From the NCBI GenBank assembly GCA_964496575.1, contig CAZCAC010000038.1:6977-70976 (forward strand): a stretch of 64,000 nucleotides of DNA, in the 5' to 3' direction. The first letter of the stretch is position 1; every line of letters begins with the position of its first letter. Of the stretch, positions 56,668-64,000 are shown piece after piece. The DNA comes from CAZCAC01 sp964496575. GTDB lineage: Bacteria; Planctomycetota; UBA1135; GCA-002686595. The notes below the pieces were generated by a model. It searched no databases and was not told the DNA's origin. It saw only the letters and a program-made list of their open reading frames with translations. The translations under genes and the position numbers were made by a program.

Positions 56668-57360
56668 CCGGCAGATCGGCCCAGCCATTTCAACCTGCCG
56701 ACGTTCGTGCAGTGGAAGAACCATGAGTACACCGGGAGGACTCGCATCAGGATCATGCTGCAGGGAATGACCGACAAGGACCCCGGCGAGCTGGTGCCGC
56801 TGGCCAGGTCATGGCTCCGGCCTCCCCCATTGCAGGGCTCCTGACATAGGTGCGTGGAGTGGCGGCATTGGCCGAATGCCGTTCATTCACGATGAGGGGG
56901 TGCGTCATAAGGTATGCAACGCTTTGACGGGGGCCGCGATCGACACCGACCAGGGAGCGAGCCCGACACGCCGTTTCCCTGCTGAGCCATGAGCGGATGG
57001 TTGCATGAATCGGGGCGCATGTGTCAGGAGCCCTGCATTGAGGATCACCGCCGGCGCCTTCGAGGGGGGCAGCTACGATCCAGCGGAGCGGGCTTATCTG
57101 CTCGAGAGGACGGCGTCGGATGACGCCGCTCCGTGCACCTTCGTCCTGGAAGCCTCCGAGACCTCACCCGCCCTCGACCCCGCCATCATCATCGCAAGTG
57201 GGGAAACCGGCTGTCGACTCTCTCGATCGACGGCCGTGTCGTGGAGCCGGGAGGGACCTTCAGGCAAGGTGTTCGCAAGCGGGCGGACGGCGATGACGTG
57301 GTACTCTGGATGCAGCTCGAGACAGTCGAGCCGGTGAAGGTCTCGTTGGGACGAGAATAG
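56668..57360 (+). pseudogene. Decayed gene fragment interrupted by a MITE and a frameshift
   Basis: A protein-like stretch with no start follows the sulfatase stop in the same frame (FNLPTFVQWKNHEYTGRTRI, MLQGMTDKDPGELVPLARSW). It is cut at 56831 by the MITE and resumes at 57038 (LRITAGAFEGGSYDPAERAY, FVLEASETSPALDPAIII). Near 57190 a one-base loss shifts frame to WGNRLSTLSIDGRVVEPGG, ending at 57360. Without the element and one ATT copy, the two pieces join exactly in frame (PPPLRITA). It looks like the C-terminal part of an uncharacterised exported protein. The family was not recognised. Confidence 0.75.
56832..57036. mobile_element. MITE copy 2 (205 bp, 15-bp terminal inverted repeats, ATT target duplication)
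   Basis: Identical over all 205 bases to the copy at 29939-30143, in the same orientation on the plus strand. It has the same 15-bp ends and is flanked on both sides by ATT (56829-56831 and 57037-57039), a likely 3-bp target-site duplication. Removing the element and one ATT restores the interrupted reading frame. Being non-coding and short, it must be moved by a transposase encoded elsewhere. Confidence 0.88.
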
Positions 57361-57401
57361 AGCGGCGTGTGCAACAGCGAACGAGGAGGAACCTGAGTGA
57401 G

Positions 57402-59186
57402 ATGAAGACAGGCGATATCGTGTTTGTGGCCGTCTGCACGCTGGTGATGGCAATCGTCTGTCCGGGGCAATCCGCTGCCACCGCGACGCAGCGAGGGGCC
57501 CAGCCGTTGAAGGTCTACATCCTCGCTGGCCAGTCCAACATGGAGGGGCACGCGAGGATCTCGACGTTCGACCACATCGGCATGGATCCGGCCACCGCCC
57601 CGGTACTCGAGAAGATGCGCGGCTCCGACGGCAGGCCGCGCGTGTGCGAGGACGTCTGGATCTCGTATCGAACGGGCACGGGTGAAGGCTCTGGTCCGCT
57701 CACCGCCGGGTATGGAGCCCGTGGGAATCCGGCTCAACTCGGTGACAAGATCGGTCCCGAGCTCACCTTCGGCATCTTCATGCAGGAGCTCGTGGACGAA
57801 CCCATCCTCCTCATCAAGGCTGCCTGGGGAGGCAAGTCGTTGCACACCGATTTCCGTTCTCCGAGCGCCGGCCCGTATCAATTCAACGAGAAGCAGCTGA
57901 AGGGATTCGAGAAACGCGGCATGGACATCGAAGAGGTGAAAGCCGAGAAGGCCGAGGCGACCGGGCGCTACTATCGAGAGATGATCGCACACGTGAAGCG
58001 TGTCCTGTCCGATATCGGGCGCGTGTACCCGGCCTACGATCCCCGCCAGGGCTACGAGATCCGGGGCTTCGTGTGGTTCCAGGGCTGGAACGACATGTGC
58101 GATGGCGGCGTGTACCCCGATCGTGCCCAGCCCGGTGGTTACGACCTGTACTCCGAACTGCTCGCACACTTCATTCGCGATGTTCGCAAGGACCTCGTCG
58201 CGCCAAAGATGCGCTTCGTGATCGGGGTCATGGGCGTTGGTGGCCCTGGCCAGCAGGTGCACTTCCGCGAGGCCATGGCCGCTCCGGCTGACTTGCCGGA
58301 ATTCAAGGACAATGTCGTGTCCGTACAGACCTCGCCATTCTGGGACGAGGCCCTGGTGGCCGCGCAGGCGAAGCAGCACGAGCTGAACGGGATCCTCGAT
58401 ACCGCGCACGAGGTGAATGACGAGGGCAGGCTGGACAGGAGCTCGCAACCGTTCCCCGGCTGGAACGCCATCGGAAGACCCGCACCCGAGCAGCGGGTGT
58501 GGCGCTACCGCACCTTTGATGCACAGACGGAAGCGGAGCAACTGCCGAAGGAAGTGGGCAAGCGATTCCGCGTGGTCACCCTCCCCGACGGCATGGAGAG
58601 CTGGTACGCGCCCGCGTTCGACGACAGCAACTGGAGGCAGGGCAGAGCCCCGCTAGGAAAGGGCACGTGGCGCCACCGCCGCACCACGGTGAGCAACAAC
58701 TCCGACTGGGGTGACGGCGAGTTCCTGTTGATGCGCACGACCTTCGAGCTCGATGCGATCGATTGCGAATCGTATCGCCTCAGCATCCTGGCCCGGCAGG
58801 GCTTCGAGGTCTACCTGAACGGCCACAAGATCCACACCTACATCTGGTGGAAGGACAGGCCCTACTATCGGGCCATAGTCCTCTCGGAGAACGAGACGAA
58901 GCACTTGAAGGAGGGCGCCAACGTGCTGGCCGCGTATGCCAACGTTCACTACGACAGGAAGACGGCCGAGCCCTACGCCTCCATCGATCTCTTCATCGAG
59001 GGTATCACTTCAAAAGGCATGGCGCGCTACGACCAGGCGCTGGAGACGGTGCTCCCCCCTGAGGAGAGAGTCATCGCCAGCGGGGCCTCGAATGCCGGCT
59101 ACCACTACCTTGGTAGCGGCAAGATCATGGCTCAGATCGGGAAGGCTTTCGCCGAGGCCATGCATGACGGTGGGCCAAGGGACTGA
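57402..59186 (+). CDS. SASA-domain acetylesterase with C-terminal sandwich module
   Basis: Protein of 594 residues from the ATG at 57402; an upstream GTG at 57369 is an alternative. The signal peptide is about 28 residues (MKTGDIVFVAVCTLVMAIVC). The SGNH-type sialate-O-acetylesterase domain covers about 35-360, with the nucleophile Ser in YILAGQSNMEGHA, then LIKAAWGGKSLHTDF and GFVWFQGWNDM. From about residue 375 a sandwich module begins (WRYRTFDAQTEAEQLPKE, LSILARQGFEVYLNGHKIHT, KEGANVLAAYANVHYD). The same module ends the next gene's product. The stop overlaps the next possible ATG (TGATG). It probably deacetylates glycans outside the cytoplasm. Confidence 0.85.
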   Translation: MKTGDIVFVAVCTLVMAIVCPGQSAATATQRGAQPLKVYILAGQSNMEGHARISTFDHIGMDPATAPVLEKMRGSDGRPRVCEDVWISYRTGTGEGSGPLTAGYGARGNPAQLGDKIGPELTFGIFMQELVDEPILLIKAAWGGKSLHTDFRSPSAGPYQFNEKQLKGFEKRGMDIEEVKAEKAEATGRYYREMIAHVKRVLSDIGRVYPAYDPRQGYEIRGFVWFQGWNDMCDGGVYPDRAQPGGYDLYSELLAHFIRDVRKDLVAPKMRFVIGVMGVGGPGQQVHFREAMAAPADLPEFKDNVVSVQTSPFWDEALVAAQAKQHELNGILDTAHEVNDEGRLDRSSQPFPGWNAIGRPAPEQRVWRYRTFDAQTEAEQLPKEVGKRFRVVTLPDGMESWYAPAFDDSNWRQGRAPLGKGTWRHRRTTVSNNSDWGDGEFLLMRTTFELDAIDCESYRLSILARQGFEVYLNGHKIHTYIWWKDRPYYRAIVLSENETKHLKEGANVLAAYANVHYDRKTAEPYASIDLFIEGITSKGMARYDQALETVLPPEERVIASGASNAGYHYLGSGKIMAQIGKAFAEAMHDGGPRD

Positions 59187-62100
59187 TGCTCTTCAACTCA
59201 TCTACTTCCTCCGAGGAGGGCACCGTGCAAGCGAGACGCGTTCGGGCATTGGAATACCTGCTGCTGGTCGCGCTGGGAACCGCCTGTCTGGGCGCCTCGG
59301 CCACTGCCGAGGGCCGCGCCGCGGATGAGTCCGAGGAGCAGATCTACCGGTCGCGCCCGGATCCGGATCGTGATATGCCCTTCGGCCACGTTGGCGTGAC
59401 GGGCGTGATGGTGCGGATCTACAAGGACGTGACCGTCAAGGTCGAAGAGACGGTGCCCGACTCGCCGGCCGCCGGGAAGTTCGAGAAAGGCGAGATCATC
59501 ACGGGGATCAACGGGGTCTCCCTGAAAGACAGGAACCCCTTCGTCACGCTGGGAAGCGCGCTCACGAGGGCCGAAGCCACCGATGGCCGGATGGTCTTCG
59601 ACGTCCTCTCCGCCGACGGCGTATCGAAGCGAAGGGAGACCGTTCGCATCCCGGTCCTCGGCGCGTACAGCAAGACCTGGCCCCTCGATTGCAGCAGATC
59701 GAAGAAGATCGTCGAGCAGGCCGCCGAGTTCTACGCCGACCCGGAGAAGTTCGACCAGGGCGGTATTCCCGGCGCCCTCGCGTGCCTCTTCCTCCTTTCG
59801 ACGGGCGACGACCGGTACGTGCCGCGTGTCAAGGCGTACTTCGACCGCTTCCCCGAGGACGTCGAGCGGATCGGCGATCACACCTGGAACAACGGCTACA
59901 ACGGCATCACGTGCGGCGAATACTACCTTCGCACCGGCGACAGATCGGTGCTGCCGATCATGCAGTACTACTGCGACGACGCGAAGCGGCGCCAGAAGTT
60001 CGACCGCGGCTGGGTGCACTGGGGCACGGGCGTCAATCCCGGGTACGTTGCTGGCGGTCTCATGAACCCCGCCGGCGCGCAGGTACTGACGACGCTGCTC
60101 CTGGGCAAGGAGTGTGGCGTGAACGTCGACGAACAAACGCTGCTCGGGGCGCTTCGGTTCTTCTACCGCTTCGCCGGACGCGGCACGGTTCCGTATGGCG
60201 ATCATCGAGGCGAGGGCGGGCTCGGTTCCAACGGCAAGGACGGCATGATCGCCGCCGCCATGCAGATCGCCACGGGCGCCCAGGGCGATGTCACCATCTA
60301 CGAAGAAGCTCGACGGTACCTGGCCATGTCCATGCTCACCAGCTATCCACTGCTAGTGCAGGGGCATGGCGACGACGGTCGTGGCGACGGGGTCTGGCGC
60401 AGCATCATCACGTCCTATCTCATGGAGGAGAAGCCCGAGCTCTACCGAGAGTCCATGGACCGGCTCACCTGGTGGCACGACCTGAGCCGCGAGCCCGGCG
60501 GGAGCATCGGGATTGCGACGCTGGCGTGGAACAACGGCGTGATCGGCTCGTCCGGTCCCGGCATCGGCCTCTCCTACACTGCGCCCCGGAGGACGCTGCG
60601 CATCACCGGCGCGCCTCGATCGAAGTACTCGAAGGACTACCCGCTGCCAGAGAGGCTGTGGGGCACGGACGCCGACCGAGTTTTCCTCTCGATCGACCAC
60701 CATCCCGGGTACCACGATCACGGCGTGGACGAGCCCACCCACATCCCGTTCTACGCCCTGGGCGGTGCCTATCACCAGCCAGCGAACGACCTCCAGGGCG
60801 TACCGCGCGAGGTGATGCTCAAGAACGTTCATCACCAGCGCTACATGATCCGCGTGCAGGCGGCTAAGGCGCTGCGCGAGGTCGGCGCGTTCGAGGAGCT
60901 CGAGACGCTCCTCGGCGATCCCGACCCGCGCATTCGGCGGGCGGCGCTCGACGGCCTGATCGACTACCGCTACTGGTTCGCCATCGGCCGCCAGCCGATC
61001 CCGACGGAGCGGTTCTCGCCAGCGATGCTCGAGGCCAGCCGGAAGATGCTCTCGGACCCCGACGAGTCGTGGTGGGTGGTGGACGGTGCCCTGATGGCGC
61101 TGAAGTTCGCGCCGGCGAAGGATATCCGGGCGTGTCAGTCACTCGTCATGCCCTGGACGAGGCACTCGGACTGGTGGCTCCGCGAGTCCGCCTTCATGGC
61201 TCTGTCGGGACTCGAGAAGGACGATGCCCTCTACGTGGAGGTCGTCCCGACGCTGCTGGAGATCATAGCTGCCGAGTACCACACCCAGCCGCGCGCGAGG
61301 ATGATGAACCACCTGAAGAGCGCCCTGAGGAGCAAGAAGCCGACAAGCCCGGCGGGCGAGCTCATCCTGGCGGGACTCGAGAGGGCCGTCGAGGTGACCG
61401 AGATCAAGAGCGGCATCCGCTCCCCCGAAGGCGCGTACAACGTCAGCGAGGTAGCCAGGGCATGCCTGCAGACCGACCCCCGGACCGCCGTCGCGGTGGC
61501 GCTGATGATCCAGCAGCGCTTCGATCTGTTCGCCACAGGCGATCTCATCAAGCTCGTGGCGACGCCGAATTCGAATCGCGAGAACACACCCAACGGCCTC
61601 TACACTACCCTCGACCAGCAGGCTCCCGAGCAGCGCGAGGAGCTGACCGACATCCTGTTCGAGGTGTACCGCCGGGAGCTCCTCCGGCGCATGGATGCGG
61701 AGAAGGGCGAGAACCTGGCGCTGGTCGACACGATCATCGACCTGACCAGGCTGAGGAAGCCGATCGCCGGCTGGAAGCCCGTGGGCAGGGTGAAGCCCCA
61801 GGATCGCATCTGGCGCTTCCTGTCGTTCGATCCGCTGACGGAAGAGGACAGGAAGCACCCACGCGAGAAGAAGCGCTTCCGCGCCATCCAGCTGCCGGAC
61901 GCGCTGGAGAGCTGGCACACGGTCGATCACGACGACAGCACGTGGAAGAAGGGGCGAGCCCCCATCGGCGTCGGTGTCTGCAAGCAGGGCCGCGTGTTCT
62001 TCGAGAACAGCTCTGATTGGGGCCGGGGCGAGTTCCTGGTGATGCGCACGACCTTCGAGGTCGATGCCGTGGATTGCGACTCGTACCGGCTCAGCATCCT

Positions 62101-62338
62101 GGCGCGGCAAGGCTTCGACGTGTACCTGAACGGCCACAAGATAAACACCTACGTGTGGTGGAAGAACATGCCACACTACCGCACCATCGTCCTCGACCCT
62201 GGGCAATACCGGCACCTGAAGAAGGGCACCAACGTCCTGGCAGCCTATGGCAATGTCGAGTACGACCCGAAATCAGGCGAGCCACTCGGGCAGATGGACC
62301 TCTTCATCGAAGGACTGAAGCTCTCGGACCTGAAGTGA
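59186..62338 (+). CDS. Secreted PDZ / DUF6288 / HEAT protein with C-terminal sandwich module
   Basis: Protein of 1050 residues from the coupled ATG at 59186, or about 1037 from a GTG at 59225 that has GAGGAGGG upstream and gives a cleaner signal peptide (RALEYLLLVALGTACLGASA). A PDZ domain (VEETVPDSPAAGKFEKGEII), a DUF6288 toroid (NGYNGITCGEYYLRTGDRS, LMNPAGAQVLTTLLLGKECG) and HEAT-like repeats (RVQAAKALREVGAFEELETL) follow. The last 180 residues repeat the module of the preceding esterase (LARQGFDVYLNGHKINTYVW). Paralogue of 30870-33305, which lacks this tail. The reaction is unknown; co-operonic with a carbohydrate esterase. Confidence 0.83.
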   Translation: MLFNSSTSSEEGTVQARRVRALEYLLLVALGTACLGASATAEGRAADESEEQIYRSRPDPDRDMPFGHVGVTGVMVRIYKDVTVKVEETVPDSPAAGKFEKGEIITGINGVSLKDRNPFVTLGSALTRAEATDGRMVFDVLSADGVSKRRETVRIPVLGAYSKTWPLDCSRSKKIVEQAAEFYADPEKFDQGGIPGALACLFLLSTGDDRYVPRVKAYFDRFPEDVERIGDHTWNNGYNGITCGEYYLRTGDRSVLPIMQYYCDDAKRRQKFDRGWVHWGTGVNPGYVAGGLMNPAGAQVLTTLLLGKECGVNVDEQTLLGALRFFYRFAGRGTVPYGDHRGEGGLGSNGKDGMIAAAMQIATGAQGDVTIYEEARRYLAMSMLTSYPLLVQGHGDDGRGDGVWRSIITSYLMEEKPELYRESMDRLTWWHDLSREPGGSIGIATLAWNNGVIGSSGPGIGLSYTAPRRTLRITGAPRSKYSKDYPLPERLWGTDADRVFLSIDHHPGYHDHGVDEPTHIPFYALGGAYHQPANDLQGVPREVMLKNVHHQRYMIRVQAAKALREVGAFEELETLLGDPDPRIRRAALDGLIDYRYWFAIGRQPIPTERFSPAMLEASRKMLSDPDESWWVVDGALMALKFAPAKDIRACQSLVMPWTRHSDWWLRESAFMALSGLEKDDALYVEVVPTLLEIIAAEYHTQPRARMMNHLKSALRSKKPTSPAGELILAGLERAVEVTEIKSGIRSPEGAYNVSEVARACLQTDPRTAVAVALMIQQRFDLFATGDLIKLVATPNSNRENTPNGLYTTLDQQAPEQREELTDILFEVYRRELLRRMDAEKGENLALVDTIIDLTRLRKPIAGWKPVGRVKPQDRIWRFLSFDPLTEEDRKHPREKKRFRAIQLPDALESWHTVDHDDSTWKKGRAPIGVGVCKQGRVFFENSSDWGRGEFLVMRTTFEVDAVDCDSYRLSILARQGFDVYLNGHKINTYVWWKNMPHYRTIVLDPGQYRHLKKGTNVLAAYGNVEYDPKSGEPLGQMDLFIEGLKLSDLK

Positions 62339-62628
62339 TGGAGCCCGGGCCATGCGGTATCGAGGGCCTTGCTCCATCCCTAGAGACCGGAACCGGTGAA
62401 GGGGGCCGGCTGGACGGAGGCTTCACCCAAGGTGTACAGACACCACGTCGAGACATACGGCCACCCGACGGAGCTCGGAACCTACGCGCACGTGTTCGAG
62501 ACCACACCGCAATCGCCATAGAATGTTTCTGCGCCAGGCTCCTGCCCAGCGCCCTCCAATTGCGCGCTGGCCTCGAGGCCGGTAGACTCCGTGAGACTCG
62601 AGCAGCCGTCAGATCGGAGGAGCATCGG
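62339..62628. other. Intergenic region with possible coding remnant
   Basis: An open stretch near 62430-62520 translates to VYRHHVETYGHPTELGTYAH and then a stop, which has a protein-like look but no start and no recognisable family. It may be a remnant of a lost gene. Otherwise nothing is seen before the next gene's ribosome-binding site. Confidence 0.3.
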
Positions 62629-63870
62629 ATGACCGAAGAGCACGAGGCACGGGCGCAGGAGGTGCTTTCGAACTACATTGCCGTCACTGCTCTCGAGGAT
62701 TCCGAGCAGTTCGGAATCCTGCTTCCACGCGACCTCGGACTCCTGCAGACCCCGGCCGGGCATCCGGTCCTGAGCGAGAACTACAAGCTGCTCCTGCACA
62801 TGGTGCGGGAGCTCGAGGAGTATCCAGTCCTGAGCGTGGCGGACGGGATCATCATGGAACCTCGAGAGCTGTGTTCCTATCTGCTCTATTCCACGCAGCA
62901 CGACTTCCAGCGCTCCGATGGCGGTATCACGGTGGAGCAGGTCCAGCACGCCCTCGAGCGGGACCCGATCCTCCGTCCCGCCGCTGGCCCCGAGTGGACG
63001 GATCAGCTTCGTTCCTGGGAGCCGATCGGTGACTTCCTGAAGTCGATCGGCGCCAAGCTCCAACCGAGGTCGGGGTACTCCGAGGAGGCCTGGAAAGCGC
63101 TCGTCGGCGCAGTCACACAGCGCTGGAACAAGCTGTCCGCGGTCGGCAACTCCGTCGTCATCAACCTGGGTACCATCACCGGGGGACACCTCGTCTCCTC
63201 CATCGCCTATGCCTCCGGCGCCTGTACCGATATCGAGTTCGGTCACGCCGTGCTCGCTGCCACCCCGATGCACCACTCCTTCGCCTCCCCCTCCGACGAG
63301 GCGACTCCCGAGGAACAGCACTCCACCGCCTTTCGGTACTACCGGGACCTTGCTCGTGTCTGCGGCGGCTACATGTCCTTCTTCCCGCCCGAAGGCGTCG
63401 CCCTCCTGATCGCGGCCGGGGAGAGTACGACCGTCGAGCTGAAGTCGTCCTTGCGATGGGACCTCCGCCAGAACAAGAAGAACGACGCCATTACCCACGA
63501 AGCCCTCAAAACGATCGCCGCGTTCCTGAACACCGATGGCGGCACCCTGGTGATCGGTGTGGCCGATGACGGCTCTGCGGTCGGTATCGAGGTCGACGGG
63601 TTTCCGAACGACGACAAGTTCCTCTTACACCTGTATGCGGTCATCAAGTCCCGCATCGGAACCGACGTGACCCCCCTCGTGCGGGCGGAGATCGAGTTGT
63701 ACCAAGGGAAGAAGGTATGCGTCGTTCGCAGCACGAAGAGTCCACGACCCGTGTATCTCCAGTCCAAGGGGAGGGACGAGGAGTTCTTCATCAGGACGGG
63801 CCCTTCGAGCGAGCGACTTGGTCCGAGCGCGCTCGTGGAGTACATCTCCAAGCGCTTCGGGCGTGACTAG
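62629..63870 (+). CDS. AlbA_2 / Schlafen-type putative DNA- or RNA-binding protein
   Basis: Protein of 413 residues from the ATG at 62629, with GGAGG eight bases upstream. The N-terminal 250 residues are not recognised (LSNYIAVTALEDSEQFGILL, WTDQLRSWEPIGDFLKSIG). From about residue 262 an AlbA_2/Schlafen core is clear: ESTTVELKSSLRWDLRQNKK, then ALKTIAAFLNTDGGTLVIGV, DDGSAVGIEVDG, and a C-terminal FFIRTGPSSERLGPSALVEY. Such domains occur in regulators, nucleases and some phage-defence proteins. The predicted protein is cytoplasmic, unlike most of its secreted neighbours, and is transcribed separately. Confidence 0.8.
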   Translation: MTEEHEARAQEVLSNYIAVTALEDSEQFGILLPRDLGLLQTPAGHPVLSENYKLLLHMVRELEEYPVLSVADGIIMEPRELCSYLLYSTQHDFQRSDGGITVEQVQHALERDPILRPAAGPEWTDQLRSWEPIGDFLKSIGAKLQPRSGYSEEAWKALVGAVTQRWNKLSAVGNSVVINLGTITGGHLVSSIAYASGACTDIEFGHAVLAATPMHHSFASPSDEATPEEQHSTAFRYYRDLARVCGGYMSFFPPEGVALLIAAGESTTVELKSSLRWDLRQNKKNDAITHEALKTIAAFLNTDGGTLVIGVADDGSAVGIEVDGFPNDDKFLLHLYAVIKSRIGTDVTPLVRAEIELYQGKKVCVVRSTKSPRPVYLQSKGRDEEFFIRTGPSSERLGPSALVEYISKRFGRD

Positions 63871-64000
63871 CACTGGCCCCACCTATTGGACCCGCCCCCC
63901 CGGAGGAGGACCCACCCTCCACCTGAGGAGATCCACCGGTCGCCACCGCCTGTCCACGAGCCCAATCGCCATCGCCGGCGTTCTCCCTCCTTTCTTCGCC
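63871..64000. other. Terminal non-coding stretch
   Basis: A GC-rich, Pro-rich-reading sequence with C and G runs after the AlbA_2 gene. No gene or clear hairpin was identified before the window ends. Confidence 0.4.

Noticed and set aside
1..64000. CRISPR arrays, rRNA or tRNA genes
   Set aside because: No regularly spaced repeats or conserved RNA signatures were seen in a reading by eye; a covariance-model scan was not possible here.

Overview
The window looks like a draft chromosomal contig from a planctomycete. It is very G+C-rich, with long antisense open frames throughout, and has one run of 100 N at 36570-36669. The lineage is inferred from several features. These are a Ser/Thr kinase with a TPR tail, a fusion of a hydrazine-synthase-alpha-like region, two CxxCH haem motifs and a formylglycine-generating-enzyme domain, and sulfatases. 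There are also many secreted glycosidases without SusC/SusD, PDZ-DUF6288 proteins, and three surface proteins ending in the cysteine-containing beta domain seen in marine planctomycetes of the Poly30/Engelhardtia type.

Layout. (1) 1-1004: a two-TM potassium channel, frameshifted and cut by the window edge. (2) 1246-14903, minus strand: a long run of genes, mostly tightly packed. It reads DeoR-type regulator, SDR, MFS permease, FGGY kinase, SDR, small lipoprotein, HzsA-like/haem/FGE fusion, DeoC-type aldolase, Zn-dependent alcohol dehydrogenase, and then a secreted transglutaminase-like protein. This is best read as a sugar, polyol or (deoxy)nucleoside catabolic operon. A TCGAAA/TTTCGA inverted repeat lies before the regulator. 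(3) 15205-17604: the divergent STPK-TPR gene. (4) 17635-26757: a GH95 alpha-fucosidase with an internal deletion, a sulfatase, 3-methyladenine DNA glycosylase, a single-module NRPS-like enzyme (A-PCP-acetyltransferase), and a zinc-ribbon protein coupled to a URO-D/MtaA-type protein. (5) 27181-30258: a PD40-propeller surface protein and an FG-GAP surface protein. The FG-GAP gene is broken by a 205-bp MITE. (6) 30870-46798: a glycan-degradation block. A minus-strand set (TIM-barrel glycosidase-like protein, DUF3863 protein, GH106-like enzyme across the assembly gap, PDZ-DUF6288 protein) diverges from GH2 and GH29-SASA genes. (7) 46918-49038: a VWA protein and a C-type-lectin surface protein. (8) 49208-51457: URO-D/MtaA-like protein and RhaT, divergent from a GH106 alpha-L-rhamnosidase and a sulfatase. 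(9) 56668-57360: a decayed gene carrying the second, identical MITE. (10) 57402-62338: a SASA esterase and a second PDZ-DUF6288 protein that share the same C-terminal module. (11) 62629-63870: an AlbA_2/Schlafen-type protein.

Together, GH95, GH29, two GH106-like enzymes, GH2, two sulfatases, two carbohydrate-esterase domains and RhaT point to use of a sulfated, probably acetylated, fucose/rhamnose-containing polysaccharide outside the cytoplasm. The long sugar operon could process a released monosaccharide or another substrate. The region also shows recent decay: two MITE insertions in genes, an in-gene deletion, single-base frameshifts and a scaffold gap. Some of these may be assembly errors. 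No rRNA, tRNA or CRISPR array was seen.
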